Shown: piece by piece, positions 10,731 through 20,910 of the stretch | Layout: every line of letters begins with the position of its first letter | Numbering within the stretch: the first letter of the stretch is position 1 | From: Chrysopilus asiliformis | Taxonomy: Eukaryota > Arthropoda > Insecta > Diptera > Rhagionidae | Assembly: GCA_964034945.1 (NCBI GenBank) | Contig: OZ035960.1 | Location: 91,291,848-91,355,847 of the forward strand | Reading direction: 5' to 3' | Length of the DNA stretch: 64,000 nucleotides | Translations under genes and position numbers: made by a program | The notes under the pieces: model-generated | What the model was told of the DNA's origin: nothing | The model's database searches: none | What the model saw: only the letters and a program-made list of their open reading frames with translations

Positions 10731-11415
10731 AAATCCAACAGAAATCAATTAGAGTGCAGTTTTTTGCAACCATCTCGAAAACTAACGGGTTTTTGGTAGG
10801 TATATGTATGAAACGAATTAAAGAGAATATGGATTCCCACAATTTTGTTTTCCACCATTATTGACAGATATTTTCATTAAAAAGTAAAAAAATAGATTTT
10901 CGCGAATCCGTTGCAACTAACGGTTTTTGAAACAGTTAAAGGAAGAATTGAAGATATTACATTTTTGTCGTTTACCGTAAATCGATAGCTTTGACCGTTA
11001 TTGAGATATAACAGATTTCGTAAATGAGTCATATTTTTATGTAAACTAATATCAAAGTTTAGGTAAATAAGGGTAAGAAACCTAGAACAAATTCTGGTGC
11101 CCCGAAATATCCGCCAGCAGGAATTAAATTGTTAGCATATCTTGCTAAAGTTTCAGATTATTTTCTCTTATATTTTGACGCTTAACTGAAACATTTTAAT
11201 TGCATGCGTTACCTGATTGAAATTCATAACTTTAGAGTAAATTGTAATGCATTTTAAAAGTTCTATGAAACGTTCTGTTGTTGATTATCTTACCTAATCT
11301 TTGCTAATATTTTATTTGTCGAATTATAGTGCAAATTGTGCGCAAACGTAAATTTTGTTTCATGCCGGATGTTGCTTATAAGCAATTTTTTATAACAGTA
11401 TTTCATACAAAAGTG

Positions 11416-12503
11416 AAAATTTAAAATTTTGCATGGCGCTTCTCTAGGACTAGAGAATAACAACCGACAAAAAAAAATTTACTAATTGCAAAGAAAAAGT
11501 CGGGCATCAAAGGGTTCACGTAATAAATAAATTATGTTTTAATATACAATTTAAATAAATTAGCACCCACTTTTATCCTATCTGAAATTTTATCCTATTT
11601 ATCCAAATCTCAGAAAAAACTACAAAAATTATGTAATTATCTTTAACAGTTAGTAAAATTTCATAAAAACTTTTATGATCTGCGTAATAAAACGAAAATC
11701 TGGGATTTCACTCTAAAACATTTCCTTTTACACACATTTTATACCTCGCTTTTATGTTAGAAATGAGAGGGAATTTCCATATACGTAAATTGAATAAAAT
11801 TTTCATTAAGGACAGATGATACGAGATCACGCAGGTTACATAAATTATAACTAAAGTAACACAAAAATGTGTTTATTCTTTACGTTTCTAAAGGTTAAAA
11901 AATAAACACACGAAATGCGTAGTCCTCTTTATCGGACATGCAAAATGTCCACGCAATGGACATGGACTTGGATGGCTATTAAAAGTATTTTTAGTATCTT
12001 TGGATATATTGTTTTTTGTTTGATTCCATTTGTGATTGTTGCGTATGTGGAATGATTTTAAAAATTAATGTCTTTTGTGCTTAATTCTCTTTGACAACAA
12101 AAAAAATTCGTTATGGTGTTGGAAAAGTGCAACAAAAATATTGATAGGCGCATTTTTGTCTAAAATTAAGTTTAGTTTCTATCACTATCACATAAAGGCT
12201 ATTATATTCTTTTTATACTTAAAGTAGCAGCGATGATTATCACTATATTGGATGGGTAAGCTGTTAATAACATACGTCCCGTTAATTTCAGAATTTTTCA
12301 ACCCCTCCTCTTTTCGCGAGTTCTTTCATAGAATTTACCACTTAACGGAGAGAAAAAATTGGAGTCATTTTTCAATTTTCTGGTCAAGTTCTCCCACCCG
12401 GATTGCGATATATGAGACAGTGCGAGTTTCTGCACTGGTTCGTATAATAACTCAGGGAAAATTTCCAATCATCAGTTCGAAATTATCTACTGTTAAGTGG
12501 AAA
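11416..12503. other. Non-coding stretch, no gene recognised
   Basis: AT-rich single-copy-looking DNA. An open frame of 84 codons (12252-12506, +) shows no domain and runs into the next transposon end, so it is not called. Confidence 0.5.
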
Positions 12504-13419
12504 TAAAGGGTGATCCAATAAGAGCTAACTATTTTTTTTTATATATAAAACACATAATAATTAATATATTGAGGAAAATCTTTATTTAAGTTGTTAGTTT
12601 GGTTCATCCCATTTAATGTTTAAAGATAATTTCCTTTAAATGTTGCCCACGACTAACTCTTAAATGGCCCATTCTGTGGGTCCAATTTTCGACCACTCTT
12701 TCAAGCATATCGGTCGGTATTCGACGAATAGCACGGGTTATGTTTGCTTCCAAAGCTGTAATCGTTCCGGGTCTATCGACGTAAACAAGAGATTTTACAT
12801 ATCCCCACAGAAAGTGATCACAAGATCTCGGTGGCCAATTAATAGGACCGTTTCTTGAGATGATGTTTTCATCGAACGTTTCCCTCAATAAAGCGATTGT
12901 ATCGTTAGCTGTATGACATGTAGCGCCATCCTGTTGAAACCACAAGTCAGCTACACCAATATCTTGAATTTTTGGCAACAAAAATTCATTGATCATTTCT
13001 CTGTAGCGAGCTCCATTGACAGTAACACGCACTCCTTCCGCATTTTTAAAGAAATACGGTCCGATGATGCCTACTGCAGCAATATTCTCATTACTACGGG
13101 CTGTAGGCACTCTGGTTGATTGATGAATGTCTAATAGTGTAAAATTAGTTCGAAATTTGGTGATGGTTTCACGAATAGTGGGTTCAGTGGGACGATTATG
13201 ACGACCAAAATGTGGACGAAGAGCTCTATAACAATTCCTAACTGAGCATTGATTTTGGAAATAAGTTTCCAGAATTAGTAAACGTTCACACGTAAGTCTA
13301 TTCATGATGAAATCGCACTGAATACTGAACCCAAACGTCATATAGACAAGCCAGTTGACACATAAGAACTGTCAAAACAACCCTATTGGAAAAAGTACCT
13401 GCAATTGGATCACACTTTA
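12504..13419 (-). mobile_element. Internally deleted Tc1/mariner-superfamily element
   Basis: About 916 bp bounded by inverted ends TAAAGGGTGATCCAA (12504-12518) and TTGGATCACACTTTA (13405-13419; one mismatch). It contains a shortened transposase frame on the minus strand. The target duplication is not clear. It belongs to the same superfamily group as 47187-47722 but has different TIRs. Confidence 0.75.
12613..13341 (-). pseudogene. Shortened transposase, 242 codons, frame open
   Basis: Belongs to the insect IS630/Tc1/mariner-superfamily proteins often annotated with DUF4817. Visible hallmarks are an N-terminal helix-turn-helix-like region (residues about 15-75), the catalytic FQQDGATCHTA motif, and WPPRSCD...FLWGYVKSLVY near the C-terminus. 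The middle that normally carries the first catalytic Asp (a GDEAHF-like motif) is missing between roughly residues 85 and 95, and about five residues (the LTPLD seen in the 47.3-kb copy) are missing after RSCD. The deletions keep the frame open from ATG to stop, but the product must be catalytically dead. It could still bind DNA; that is inference. Confidence 0.85.
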
Positions 13420-13534
13420 TAACAAAATTTTTGGGGATCGCTCCAGTCCATATTTGAACAATTCCAAACATTGTTGGGAATCAGTCCCAATATTTTTAAG
13501 GACCGCTCGGATAGCACCGGATTAGGTTTGTTAT

Positions 13535-14035
13535 CCCGGCGTACCAGAAACTAAATTTCTGTCCCGGATTTTTTAAATTAAAGGTAATAATTTTTCAAGC
13601 ACTAGAAAAAACGATCACTAAATATGAAAGACGTTTTTCTATTTCGGCTAGAGGATCCTCCGGAGTAAATGTTTTTCGCCTGCGACACATTTTTTCAACA
13701 ATTTTCCACAAAAGGTGCATTATCTCAAGAAATGTGGCCTGCGGCGCATTTTTCTTTATTGCTATTTTGATTTACAATTTCCGTTGCGATAAAACGTAAA
13801 GAGCGCAAAGTTAATTAACCGAACAAGTTGATTTTTGCTTAGAACTGTGCATCTCTTGATTTAAATAACTGCGTCAAATTCTGTTCAAAAAATTTCACCT
13901 GCGGCGCATTGATTTTTTTTCCATAGTTTTAATATAAATCAAGTTATATTTTCTATATAAAATTTGTTGCTCATATTGTCCCGGACTGGGCCCAAAAAAA
14001 AGTATGGTCCCCCTACCACCCCCCAGAATATGGAG
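13535..14035 (+). repeat. Dispersed repeat D, copy 1
   Basis: Begins near a TCCCGGATTTTTTAAATT block and ends near TTGTCCCGGACTGGGCC...GTATGGTCCCCCTACC. It contains three GCCTGCGGCGCA-type motifs (13675-13690, 13735-13749, 13895-13910). Related copies are at 27950, 35860, 45455 and 48245. Non-coding. Confidence 0.6.
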
Positions 14036-15421
14036 AAATCATTGTAAACGCAATGTTGTTGTTAAGAAGGTATATCCTGGCAATGCCATAACTATTTAGG
14101 AGTAAGTGATCTGGCAATATTGAAAGAAGTTAAGTCGAATCAAGTGAGAAAAGCATTAATGAAGTATTATTGACATTATTCAGTTGTGTTTTTGATAAAC
14201 TGGCTTCATCATTTCGATTTTTTTATTTTTCTATACACTGTTGTATATTTTACAAGTATTTTGGCAATGGGATCTGCAAATATAGGAGAGATTGCCGAAA
14301 TTCGCTTTTCTAGAAAATATAGAAATGATTCCAAATGCCGTGTACCGTAAATATTCCCCCTAAAAGCGTGACGTATTTTTTGGACAGCGTCTGAGTGAAA
14401 ATGTTTTTTTAAGTTTGAAATAATGCCAAAATTTTTTTTTTCATATTTTCATAATCTGAATACAAAATGTGACCAGAGTCCTCATTTTCAACAAGCTCGA
14501 TTTTTCCAAAAGTTCAATTTTTTCTTTCATTTCTTTCCTGCTCCTTGAATTTAAAATAGCTATACTAATTTTTATTTTGAAAAACTTTTTTTTACTCCAA
14601 AAATACCCTAAGGTGAAAAACAACAAAAAACACAAAAGTCTATCGGAAACTTTTTAAAAGTTGAAACAAAAGTTTCTTAAAACTTTATTAGTTGTAAGGA
14701 ATTTTTCTTATTATAAATTTACAATTCCTTTTAGATATTCTATCTCAGTTAGAAACTTATTTTTGTGTCTGCAAACGAAGAATGTTTTCTTATTTAGAAT
14801 ATTGTATAAAACAGATGTCAATGTTGTTTTTTTAGTAAGTTTTCCATATTATTCGAAATTATAAAGGGGTTTCCAATGGATTACATCATACGAACAAAAT
14901 ATATATAACGGCACTGGTATGAAAAAATGGCCATAGTTTTTTTTTGTTTTTTCAATATTCCGTCCGCGGTAAATTCCCTGTCCATTTTTTTTTCATTTTG
15001 TTAATAGGATTTTGTTAATAAGATAATAAAACCAGATAAAATTGGTTTCGTTTTCCTCTTCATAGCACTAAATTTTTTATACAACTGTAACAAAGTCCAT
15101 TGAAGCAGCAAATCTATGTGGGTATGCTTTTAGGTTTATTTTTCCGTATTATATCACCTTTGACCAAAGCCATGCAATATCTCTTTAACGCTTCAATTAT
15201 TTATCCCTTTTAGTAAAATTGACCATTCTATTACTATGCAGTGGCCGGCATTAAATAAAATGGCAAGTTTGCTTTGTTACAGAAATAAACTTTGTGTGAT
15301 ACATAGAAGTTATTTTGATTCACCGATGTATGCCAATGTTATCTTTCCAAGAAATATAAATCATAAGAAAGTTCAAAAATTTATCGATTTAATGTGAATT
15401 ATATAGCGATAGAATGGAATT
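14036..15421. other. Non-coding stretch, no gene recognised
   Basis: Very AT-rich. Short overlapping frames on both strands around 14441-14864 are Phe/Lys/Leu-rich products of A/T runs. Nothing else supported. Confidence 0.5.
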
Positions 15422-15645
15422 CTTAGAGACCGTTTACATTAGCGATTTTTACCAGAATTTATCAGCGAATTTTATTCAGGATTTATTCCGTGAATATTAC
15501 TTATCTATTGTGGAATAAGTTCACTTTGCAAAAGTTCTCAGAATTTGAATGTATTTCGTCGGTTTTATATGAAAAAAAATCGAGAATTTAGTGTCGTAGA
15601 ATAAAATTCGCGGAATAAAGTGTCTGATGTAAACATTCCCTTAGG
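15422..15645. mobile_element. Foldback MITE
   Basis: Inverted ends TTAGAGACCGTTTACATTAG and CTGATGTAAACATTCCCTTAGG, with inner pairing between GCGAATTTTATTC and GAATAAAATTCGCG. A scrap of the same right end occurs at about 7330-7365 (AAATAAAGTGTCAAATGTAA). No transposase. Confidence 0.65.
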
Positions 15646-16607
15646 AAGCATTTTCACCTGAAATTGAAAAGGTTAATCAACAATTTATTCTTGTCTTTAA
15701 TTTCAATACACAGCATTTAAGAATTATAAAATTTGCGAGACTTGATAGGTTTATGGTGTCATTTTTAATTGCTACATTAACGTATTTGCATATACGGACT
15801 TTTTGCCTGGCCACTATCACAGTGTCGTATATCACTCACTCGCTAAGCTTTCAGATTTTAACTTTTTTTTTGCTGGTAGATTGGGGGATGAATTGCTTTC
15901 TAAAATATTTTTAGGATTAAAACGCTCTGCCATGGAAGCCGCGCAGTGGCGTCTCAAACGTTTTTTTGTTTCAAAAATTTCAAACCGCTATACAATTGTT
16001 ATTTTCATTTCGTAAACGTCAAAAGACGTGTTATTTCGATGTCGGGTAGCGAGACCCTCCCCTCCCCCAAACTTAAAAATACACGTACGCTGCTGGCAAA
16101 ACAAAAATCGTTACAACGTATTTTGAGCCACTTTTGTACTAAAATGTTTTTTAGTTATTTGGAATGGACTTTTGGGACGTTGTTTGTTATGCCAAAATAA
16201 AGGTATGTGCAAAAATCCAGTTAACTAGGATTTTTTAAGAGGTTCATGCTTTTTTTCGCCTAATTTTCCTGTATTAATAAGGTAAGTTAAGTTTTCATAT
16301 ATATCCCAGTAGGACTATCAAGGTGGACACATTGGTCCCAATACTTTCACAATACTTTTTATTTTCATTTTTTTGCGGTAGAAAGAAAATGAATGCAAAC
16401 AATAATATAGAAGGTTGTTTAAACTGGTTGGGCAGTTCAATCGCAAAACATCCTTTTGCAGGTAGCGACAGCGATCTGTATGCCTTAAAAGACTAATGGG
16501 ACATCTGTATCCCACCGTAAAAAACTAATGGGACACATAGGTCCCAGTTCCTGTAGCCCTCCCCTTTAATATTTTTGACCCAAACAAATTGAATTAATAA
16601 TCTAAAG
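15646..16607. other. Non-coding stretch, no gene recognised
   Basis: Contains two short frames at 15803-16200 (+) without known domains, and three copies of a short motif like TAATGGGACAC..GGTCCCA near 16325, 16492 and 16526. No gene called. Confidence 0.45.
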
Positions 16608-16841
16608 CAGCGTTTTCCAAACTGGGAGGCGCGCCTCCCTAGGGACTCGTGGACTAGTCTAAGGGGAGGCGCGAATATTAGCCAGTATTGACAAAAAAAG
16701 AGCACGTGCAGCTAATACAATACGTAACATATAGGTACATATTAACTACTATGCTGCTGATGCTACCCTTACCCTGTAGCAAACATAACGGTTCAAATAT
16801 TTTTAAGGGGGCCGTGGTAAAATAAACTTTGGAAACCACTG
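16608..16841. mobile_element. hAT MITE with 8-bp duplication ATCTAAAG
   Basis: 234 bp starting CAGCGTTTTCCAAACT and ending in the inverted AGTTTGG-like AACTTTGGAAACCACTG. ATCTAAAG is repeated exactly on both sides (16600-16607 and 16842-16849). CA(G)...TG ends with an 8-bp duplication are the hAT signature. A GGAGGCGCGCCTCC palindrome lies just inside the left end. No transposase. Confidence 0.88.
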
Positions 16842-16904
16842 ATCTAAAGGATGCAACTAACAACCTGTATATGAACAAAATCATTTAAAAAATAACCCTG
16901 AAAG

Positions 16905-17380
16905 CCGACTCGAAAGGGTTAATACCACTCACAGTTTTCGAGAAAATTACAAAAAACTGTTTCGTGTGTATGGGGTAGGGGGAAGGGATGGTCAAATTTA
17001 GCCCTTTCAAGAACTTAACCTAGCCATTTAAGAGAAACGCAACTATACCAAATTTCACATCTCTAGCTAAATGTATTTGAAAATTATGGTGTTCACGGAC
17101 AGACAGATAGACGGACGGACATGCGGAAATCAAAATTTTTTGTCATCCCTAACACTCTGTGGCCTATTTCACCAACTTACAAATTTGTATTTACAAGTTT
17201 TTTTCAAGTGATTTTTAACAAAAATTGTAAATTGTTGGCTTATTTTGCTTTAGTACAAATTTGTAATTCTAATTTGAAATTTGTAGTTTGCTGAAATAGG
17301 CCACCGGTGTAGTTCATTTTTGTGTCCGATGACTGGTTCGATGCTCACCCCAGTTTAGAAACTTCCGATATAGAGTATAA
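16905..17380 (-). repeat. Dispersed repeat A, copy 1 (interrupted)
   Basis: Minus-strand copy of family A, recognised by TTTGTGTCC.ATGA.TGGTTCGATG, GTGTAGTTCATTTTTGTG, the GACGGACGGACATGC microsatellite and CATCTCTAGCTAAAT. It is split by a 144-bp MITE at 17160-17303. Confidence 0.65.
17160..17303. mobile_element. 144-bp foldback MITE in repeat A
   Basis: Ends TGGCCTATTTCACCAACTTA and the inverted TTTGCTGAAATAGGCCA. Other family A copies read straight through CACCCTGGTGTAG here, so the insertion split CTGGTG; a 3-bp duplication CTG/CCG with one change is the likely footprint. Confidence 0.75.
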
Positions 17381-17767
17381 AAATGTTTTTTTGTTGGCTT
17401 CGGAACTATTCAATACTTCTACATATATTGATGTTTATAAAGATTTTTAAGACAATGCAAAATTTGCAAAACTTATCCCCTCACAATTTTATTACGATAA
17501 TCATTTTTACTAGCATTTTTGGTGTCTGGCATGTATCTGCCACTTGAAGTCTATCTTATTAGTCACAGATACATATCACACACCAGAAATGCTAGTAGTG
17601 AAATTTTTATCATACTAGGGGCTGACCCATCGGCCTTCGGCTGTCCAAATCGGCCTCCCCCGACTCCACGTCCTTATTCAAATCGACTATAAATTAGTCA
17701 AATCGACTGTTTTTATACCCGTATGGTGAAACCAAAAGGTATATTAGATTGCCTTACCGTTTGTAAC

Positions 17768-19090
17768 CAGGGTTTAAATTGCTTTGCTTAATTCTCGTGC
17801 TGATGCTGATGCTTTGCTGTGCTGAATTAAACGTAAATGGCTTTGCTTAAAGCAAAGCACTTCAGGAGCATTAAGCACCAGCAAAGCAAAAAAATGCTTC
17901 GTCGAAGCAATCAAGTGGGAAATGCTGTGCTGAAATTTGCTTAAGCAAAATTTAAGCAGTGGTGAAATTTGCTTAGAAATGCTGTACTTAAGCAGTGCTG
18001 AAATTTGCTTAAGCAATGCTGATTTGCTTTCCTTTGTGTTTCTTATACAGGAATATCGATTTCTTTTTTTGAGGAAAATAGTACGGAGCAAAATAAAATT
18101 AGGGAGGAAATTCCTGAACAACAAATGACTTTCTTATACGAAAAAAAATTTTTTTTTTGAGGAAAATAGTACGGAGCAAAATAAAATTAGGGAGGAAATT
18201 CCTGAACAACAAATGACTTTCTCATACGAAAAAAAAAATTTTTTTGAGGAAAATAGTACGGAGCAAAATAAAATTAGGGAGGAAATTCCTGAACAACAAA
18301 TGACTTTCTTATACGAAAAAAAAATTTTTTTTGAGGAAAATAGTACGGAGCAAAATAAAATTAGGGAGGAAATTCCTGAACAACAAATGACTTTCTTATA
18401 CGAAAAAAAATTTTTTTGAGGAAAATAGTACGGAGCAAAATAAAATTAGGGAGGAAATTCCTGAACAACAAATGACTTTCTTATACGAAAAAAAAAATTT
18501 TTTTTGAGGAAAATAGTACGGAGCAAAATAAAATTAGGGAGGAAATTCCTGAACAGCACATGACTTTCTTATACGAAAAAAAAATTTTTTTTTGAGGAAA
18601 ATAGTACGGAGCAAAATAAAATTAGGGAGGAAATTCCTGAACAGCACATGACTTTCTTATACGAAAAAAATTTTTTTTTGTATAAGAAAGTCGTGTGCTG
18701 TTCAGGAATTTCCTCCCTAATTTTATTTTGCTCCGTACTATTTTCCTCAAAAAAAATTTTTTTTTCGTATAAGAAAGTCATTTGTTGTTCAGGAATTTCC
18801 TCCCTAATTTTATTTTGCTCCGTACTATTTTCCTCAAAAAAAGAAATCGATATTCCTGTATAAGAAACACAAAGGAAAGCAAATCAGCATTGCTTAAGCA
18901 AATTTCAGCACTGCTTAAGCACAGCAGAACGAAGTACAAAAAGCAAAGCAAAGCAATAAAAATTTTCGATTTTCAGCACAGCACTGAAAATAAGCACAGC
19001 ATTTTTTAAGCACAGCATTTCTCCGTCACAGCAAAGCAAAGCAAATTTTAGCTTGCTGTTTGCTGATTTGCTTTGCTTTTTCAATCCCTG
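17768..19090. mobile_element. Non-autonomous hAT element, 8-bp duplication TTTGTAAC
   Basis: 1,323 bp, beginning CAGGGTTTAAATTGC and ending AAAAAGC..CAATCCCTG in reverse complement style (CAGGGATTG). TTTGTAAC flanks it on both sides (17760-17767 and 19091-19098) and is single in the empty copy at 36572-37077. Arms of about 250-300 bp made of GCTTTGCTTAAGCA variants are inverted about the centre; the core is an array of 87-bp units. No hAT transposase is present. Confidence 0.93.
18071..18860. repeat. Head-to-head array of 85-88 bp units
   Basis: Seven direct units start with GAGGAAAATAGTACGGAGC at 18071, 18159, 18246, 18333, 18418, 18506 and 18594. At about 18665-18685 the array turns round through a poly-A/poly-T palindrome, and about two units follow in reverse orientation to 18860. 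The units are nearly identical apart from the A/T-run length and CAACAAATG versus CAGCACATG. The 87-bp period keeps a reading frame open (repeating IREEIPEQQMTFLYEKK), which is probably incidental. Confidence 0.93.
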
Positions 19091-19330
19091 TTTGTAACGC
19101 CAAGATCCCGTCATCACACAAAAAAATGAATTACACCAGTGTGTTTAGAATGATAAAAATAATTGAATTTTGCATGTCCGTCCGTCTGTCCGTCTGTCTG
19201 TCCGTCCGTCCGTCCGTCTGTGGCGCGGATTGCGGGCGCACGGATTGAGCTAGAGACTTGAAATTTTGCGCAGATTGTTTTTTCGTAAAATGCGAGGCTA
19301 AGTTCGATAATGGGCAAAAATGGGCCATTA

Positions 19331-19349
19331 GGGGGGGGGGGGGGGGGGG
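19331..19349. repeat. Run of 19 G
   Basis: Uninterrupted poly-G inside family A copy 2, at the position where the 36.8-kb copy has a shorter C run. It can form G-quadruplex DNA and is prone to length error. Confidence 0.9.
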
Positions 19350-19560
19350 TACCTCCCATACGAACGAAAACGATTTTTGCGAATATCTCAAAAACGGTGC
19401 TCTACATAAAACTCCCATACATCAAAATCCCATTGGAATAAGTTTTAAAAATTTTTATTGGGAAGTTTGACTTAAAGTGGAATTTTGGTACAAGTTCGAA
19501 TTTTGATACGAATATCACCATACGGGTTTTCAATAATTGCCAGGTTGGCAATTATAGCTT

Positions 19561-20544
19561 TTGTTATGTTTATAACCAATAAATTTACTATTTTGTGGTT
19601 AAATTGACAATTTTTGTATTTGAATTTTACTGTTTTTTTTCTCTGCGCGAAAGTGTTTTTTTTAGACATTTAAAGGTTTTTTTAATTGGTAATCAAATTA
19701 AAATAACGAACCGCAGATATTTCAGTTACCAAAATTGGAAAAAAAACTGTCCTATTGGAAATAACTAACAAAAGTTTTTATAAATTTTTATAGAAAAGAA
19801 CTGAAAATGAAATGCAGAACTGCTGGTACCGATCGAAAAAAAATTTTTAGTCGTACAATAAATTGAGTTAGTAATTTAGTTAATTTACTTTCAATATCAA
19901 TTCAGATGTTTCACACGTGTCGTAAAAAAACAAAATACCGAATTGAAGGAGATTTTCATTTGTAATTTTCTTGACTACTTTTTCATAAATATTTATCTCG
20001 TTAACATTTATTAAAGACATAAAACCTTATCGCCATTAATTTTGTGTTTTATTTCTATTTTTGTTTTATTGTTTTAAAGTATAGAAATAGCTATAAGCTC
20101 ACATAAGTTGTTAGATATAAACGATATATTACTTTTCATTTTGTTCACTTATTTAGCCTTCGAACGTTTATATGTAGTATTTTTTGTAATACAATTTCTT
20201 GAATATCTTAACAAAAGTCAGTAGAGCTCAATACACTGTTTAATTAATGCAAAACAATAAATGTATGGTGGCCACATTTGTATTATTAATTTCTAAGATA
20301 ATCAATGTGTAAAAAAATCAATGAAAATTTAATTGTTTCTGCTATTGTGTATTTACGCTCAAGAATACATTCTTTGCACCTAATTGGAAGCAAAATTATT
20401 CGATCTTGAAAACATTTTTTGATTTAATTGACTGTAATTAACAAAAATGCCGTTTAATTCTTCAATTTTTATAATTTGTCAGGAAATTACAGGCGTTTTA
20501 TAATATATTCAAGTAACAATTGACAAAAAGAACTTTAATTTTGA
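19561..20544. other. Non-coding stretch, no gene recognised
   Basis: AT-rich, no open frame with protein-like composition and no clear repeat ends. Confidence 0.5.
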
Positions 20545-20910
20545 CAACAAAAAACTTTAAAATCTGTCCATTTATAACTTTCGAAAGGATTTAGCTAGAG
20601 GCTTGAAATTTTTTACATTTGCGTTTTTGCAAAATCGGACCATTCCCTCTCCCCTTCCCCCAATACAAACGAAACGTTTTTTTTGCACTTTTCTCGAAAT
20701 TGTTTAGTCTTATCGAAAAAATTATAGAGATAAAATGTGTTTAAAATAAGATTTTACATAAATTTTTCATACATCAAAGTCCAGTTGGACCATTGCTTCT
20801 CCCCTCCCCATACAAATGAAATACATAGTTTTGTGGGATTTTCTCGAAAACCGCGCATTGCATTAAAACATCTGTACAGACAAAATGTCTTTTCTTTGTA
20901 AATGTTATAC
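20545..20910 (+). repeat. Dispersed repeat A, partial copy
   Basis: Recognised by ATAACTTTCGAAAGGATTTAGC, GAGGCTTGAAATTTT, CATACATCAAAGTCCAGTTGG and TTCTCGAAAACCG blocks, as in the 25.1-, 52.6- and 61.8-kb copies. Both ends are degraded. Confidence 0.6.

Larger units (their letters stand above)
8410..10745. mobile_element. GTGTGAAATC-type foldback, split by nested inserts
   Basis: Left part (8410-8575) and right part (10440-10745) are built from variants of GTGTGAAATC and its complement, with inverted outer ends (CACTCTAAATGG on the left; ATTAGAGTGCAG on the right). The right part holds a 21-bp tandem array and a long hairpin. The element sits inside family B copy 2 and is itself split by repeat H and by the Tc1 element. 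Confidence 0.55.
8045..11415 (+). repeat. Dispersed repeat B, copy 2 (heavily interrupted)
   Basis: Family B blocks appear on the plus strand at about 8045-8410 (CTTTCTTATAC end, GTCGATTGGAGCATTATT, GATATACCGTTATTTAAA) and resume at about 10755-11090 (TCTCGAAAACTAACGGG, TTACCGTAAATCGATAGC), with a GCGCAAACG block near 11340. The 2.3 kb between is foreign: a GTGTGAAATC-type foldback, repeat H sequences and a Tc1 element nested inside one another. Confidence 0.65.
17716..19560 (+). repeat. Dispersed repeat A, copy 2 (split by hAT)
   Basis: Family A sequence at 17716-17767 and 19091-19560 matches the uninterrupted inverted copy at 36572-37077, including ATACCCGTATGGTGAAACC, GTGTGTTTAGAATGATAAA, the CCGTCCGTCTG microsatellite, GCGGATTGCGGGCGCA and TATCACCATACGGGTTTTC. 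The two end blocks ACCCGTATGGTGA are inverted repeats, so A may be a TIR element. Length without the insert is close to 500 bp. Confidence 0.8.

Noticed and set aside
18213..18863. Repeating open frames in the hAT core (EENSTEQNKIREEIPEQQ type)
   Set aside because: An 87-bp unit is a multiple of three, so any open unit stays open. Both orientations are open, and unit lengths vary by 1-3 bp in A/T runs, which breaks the frame.
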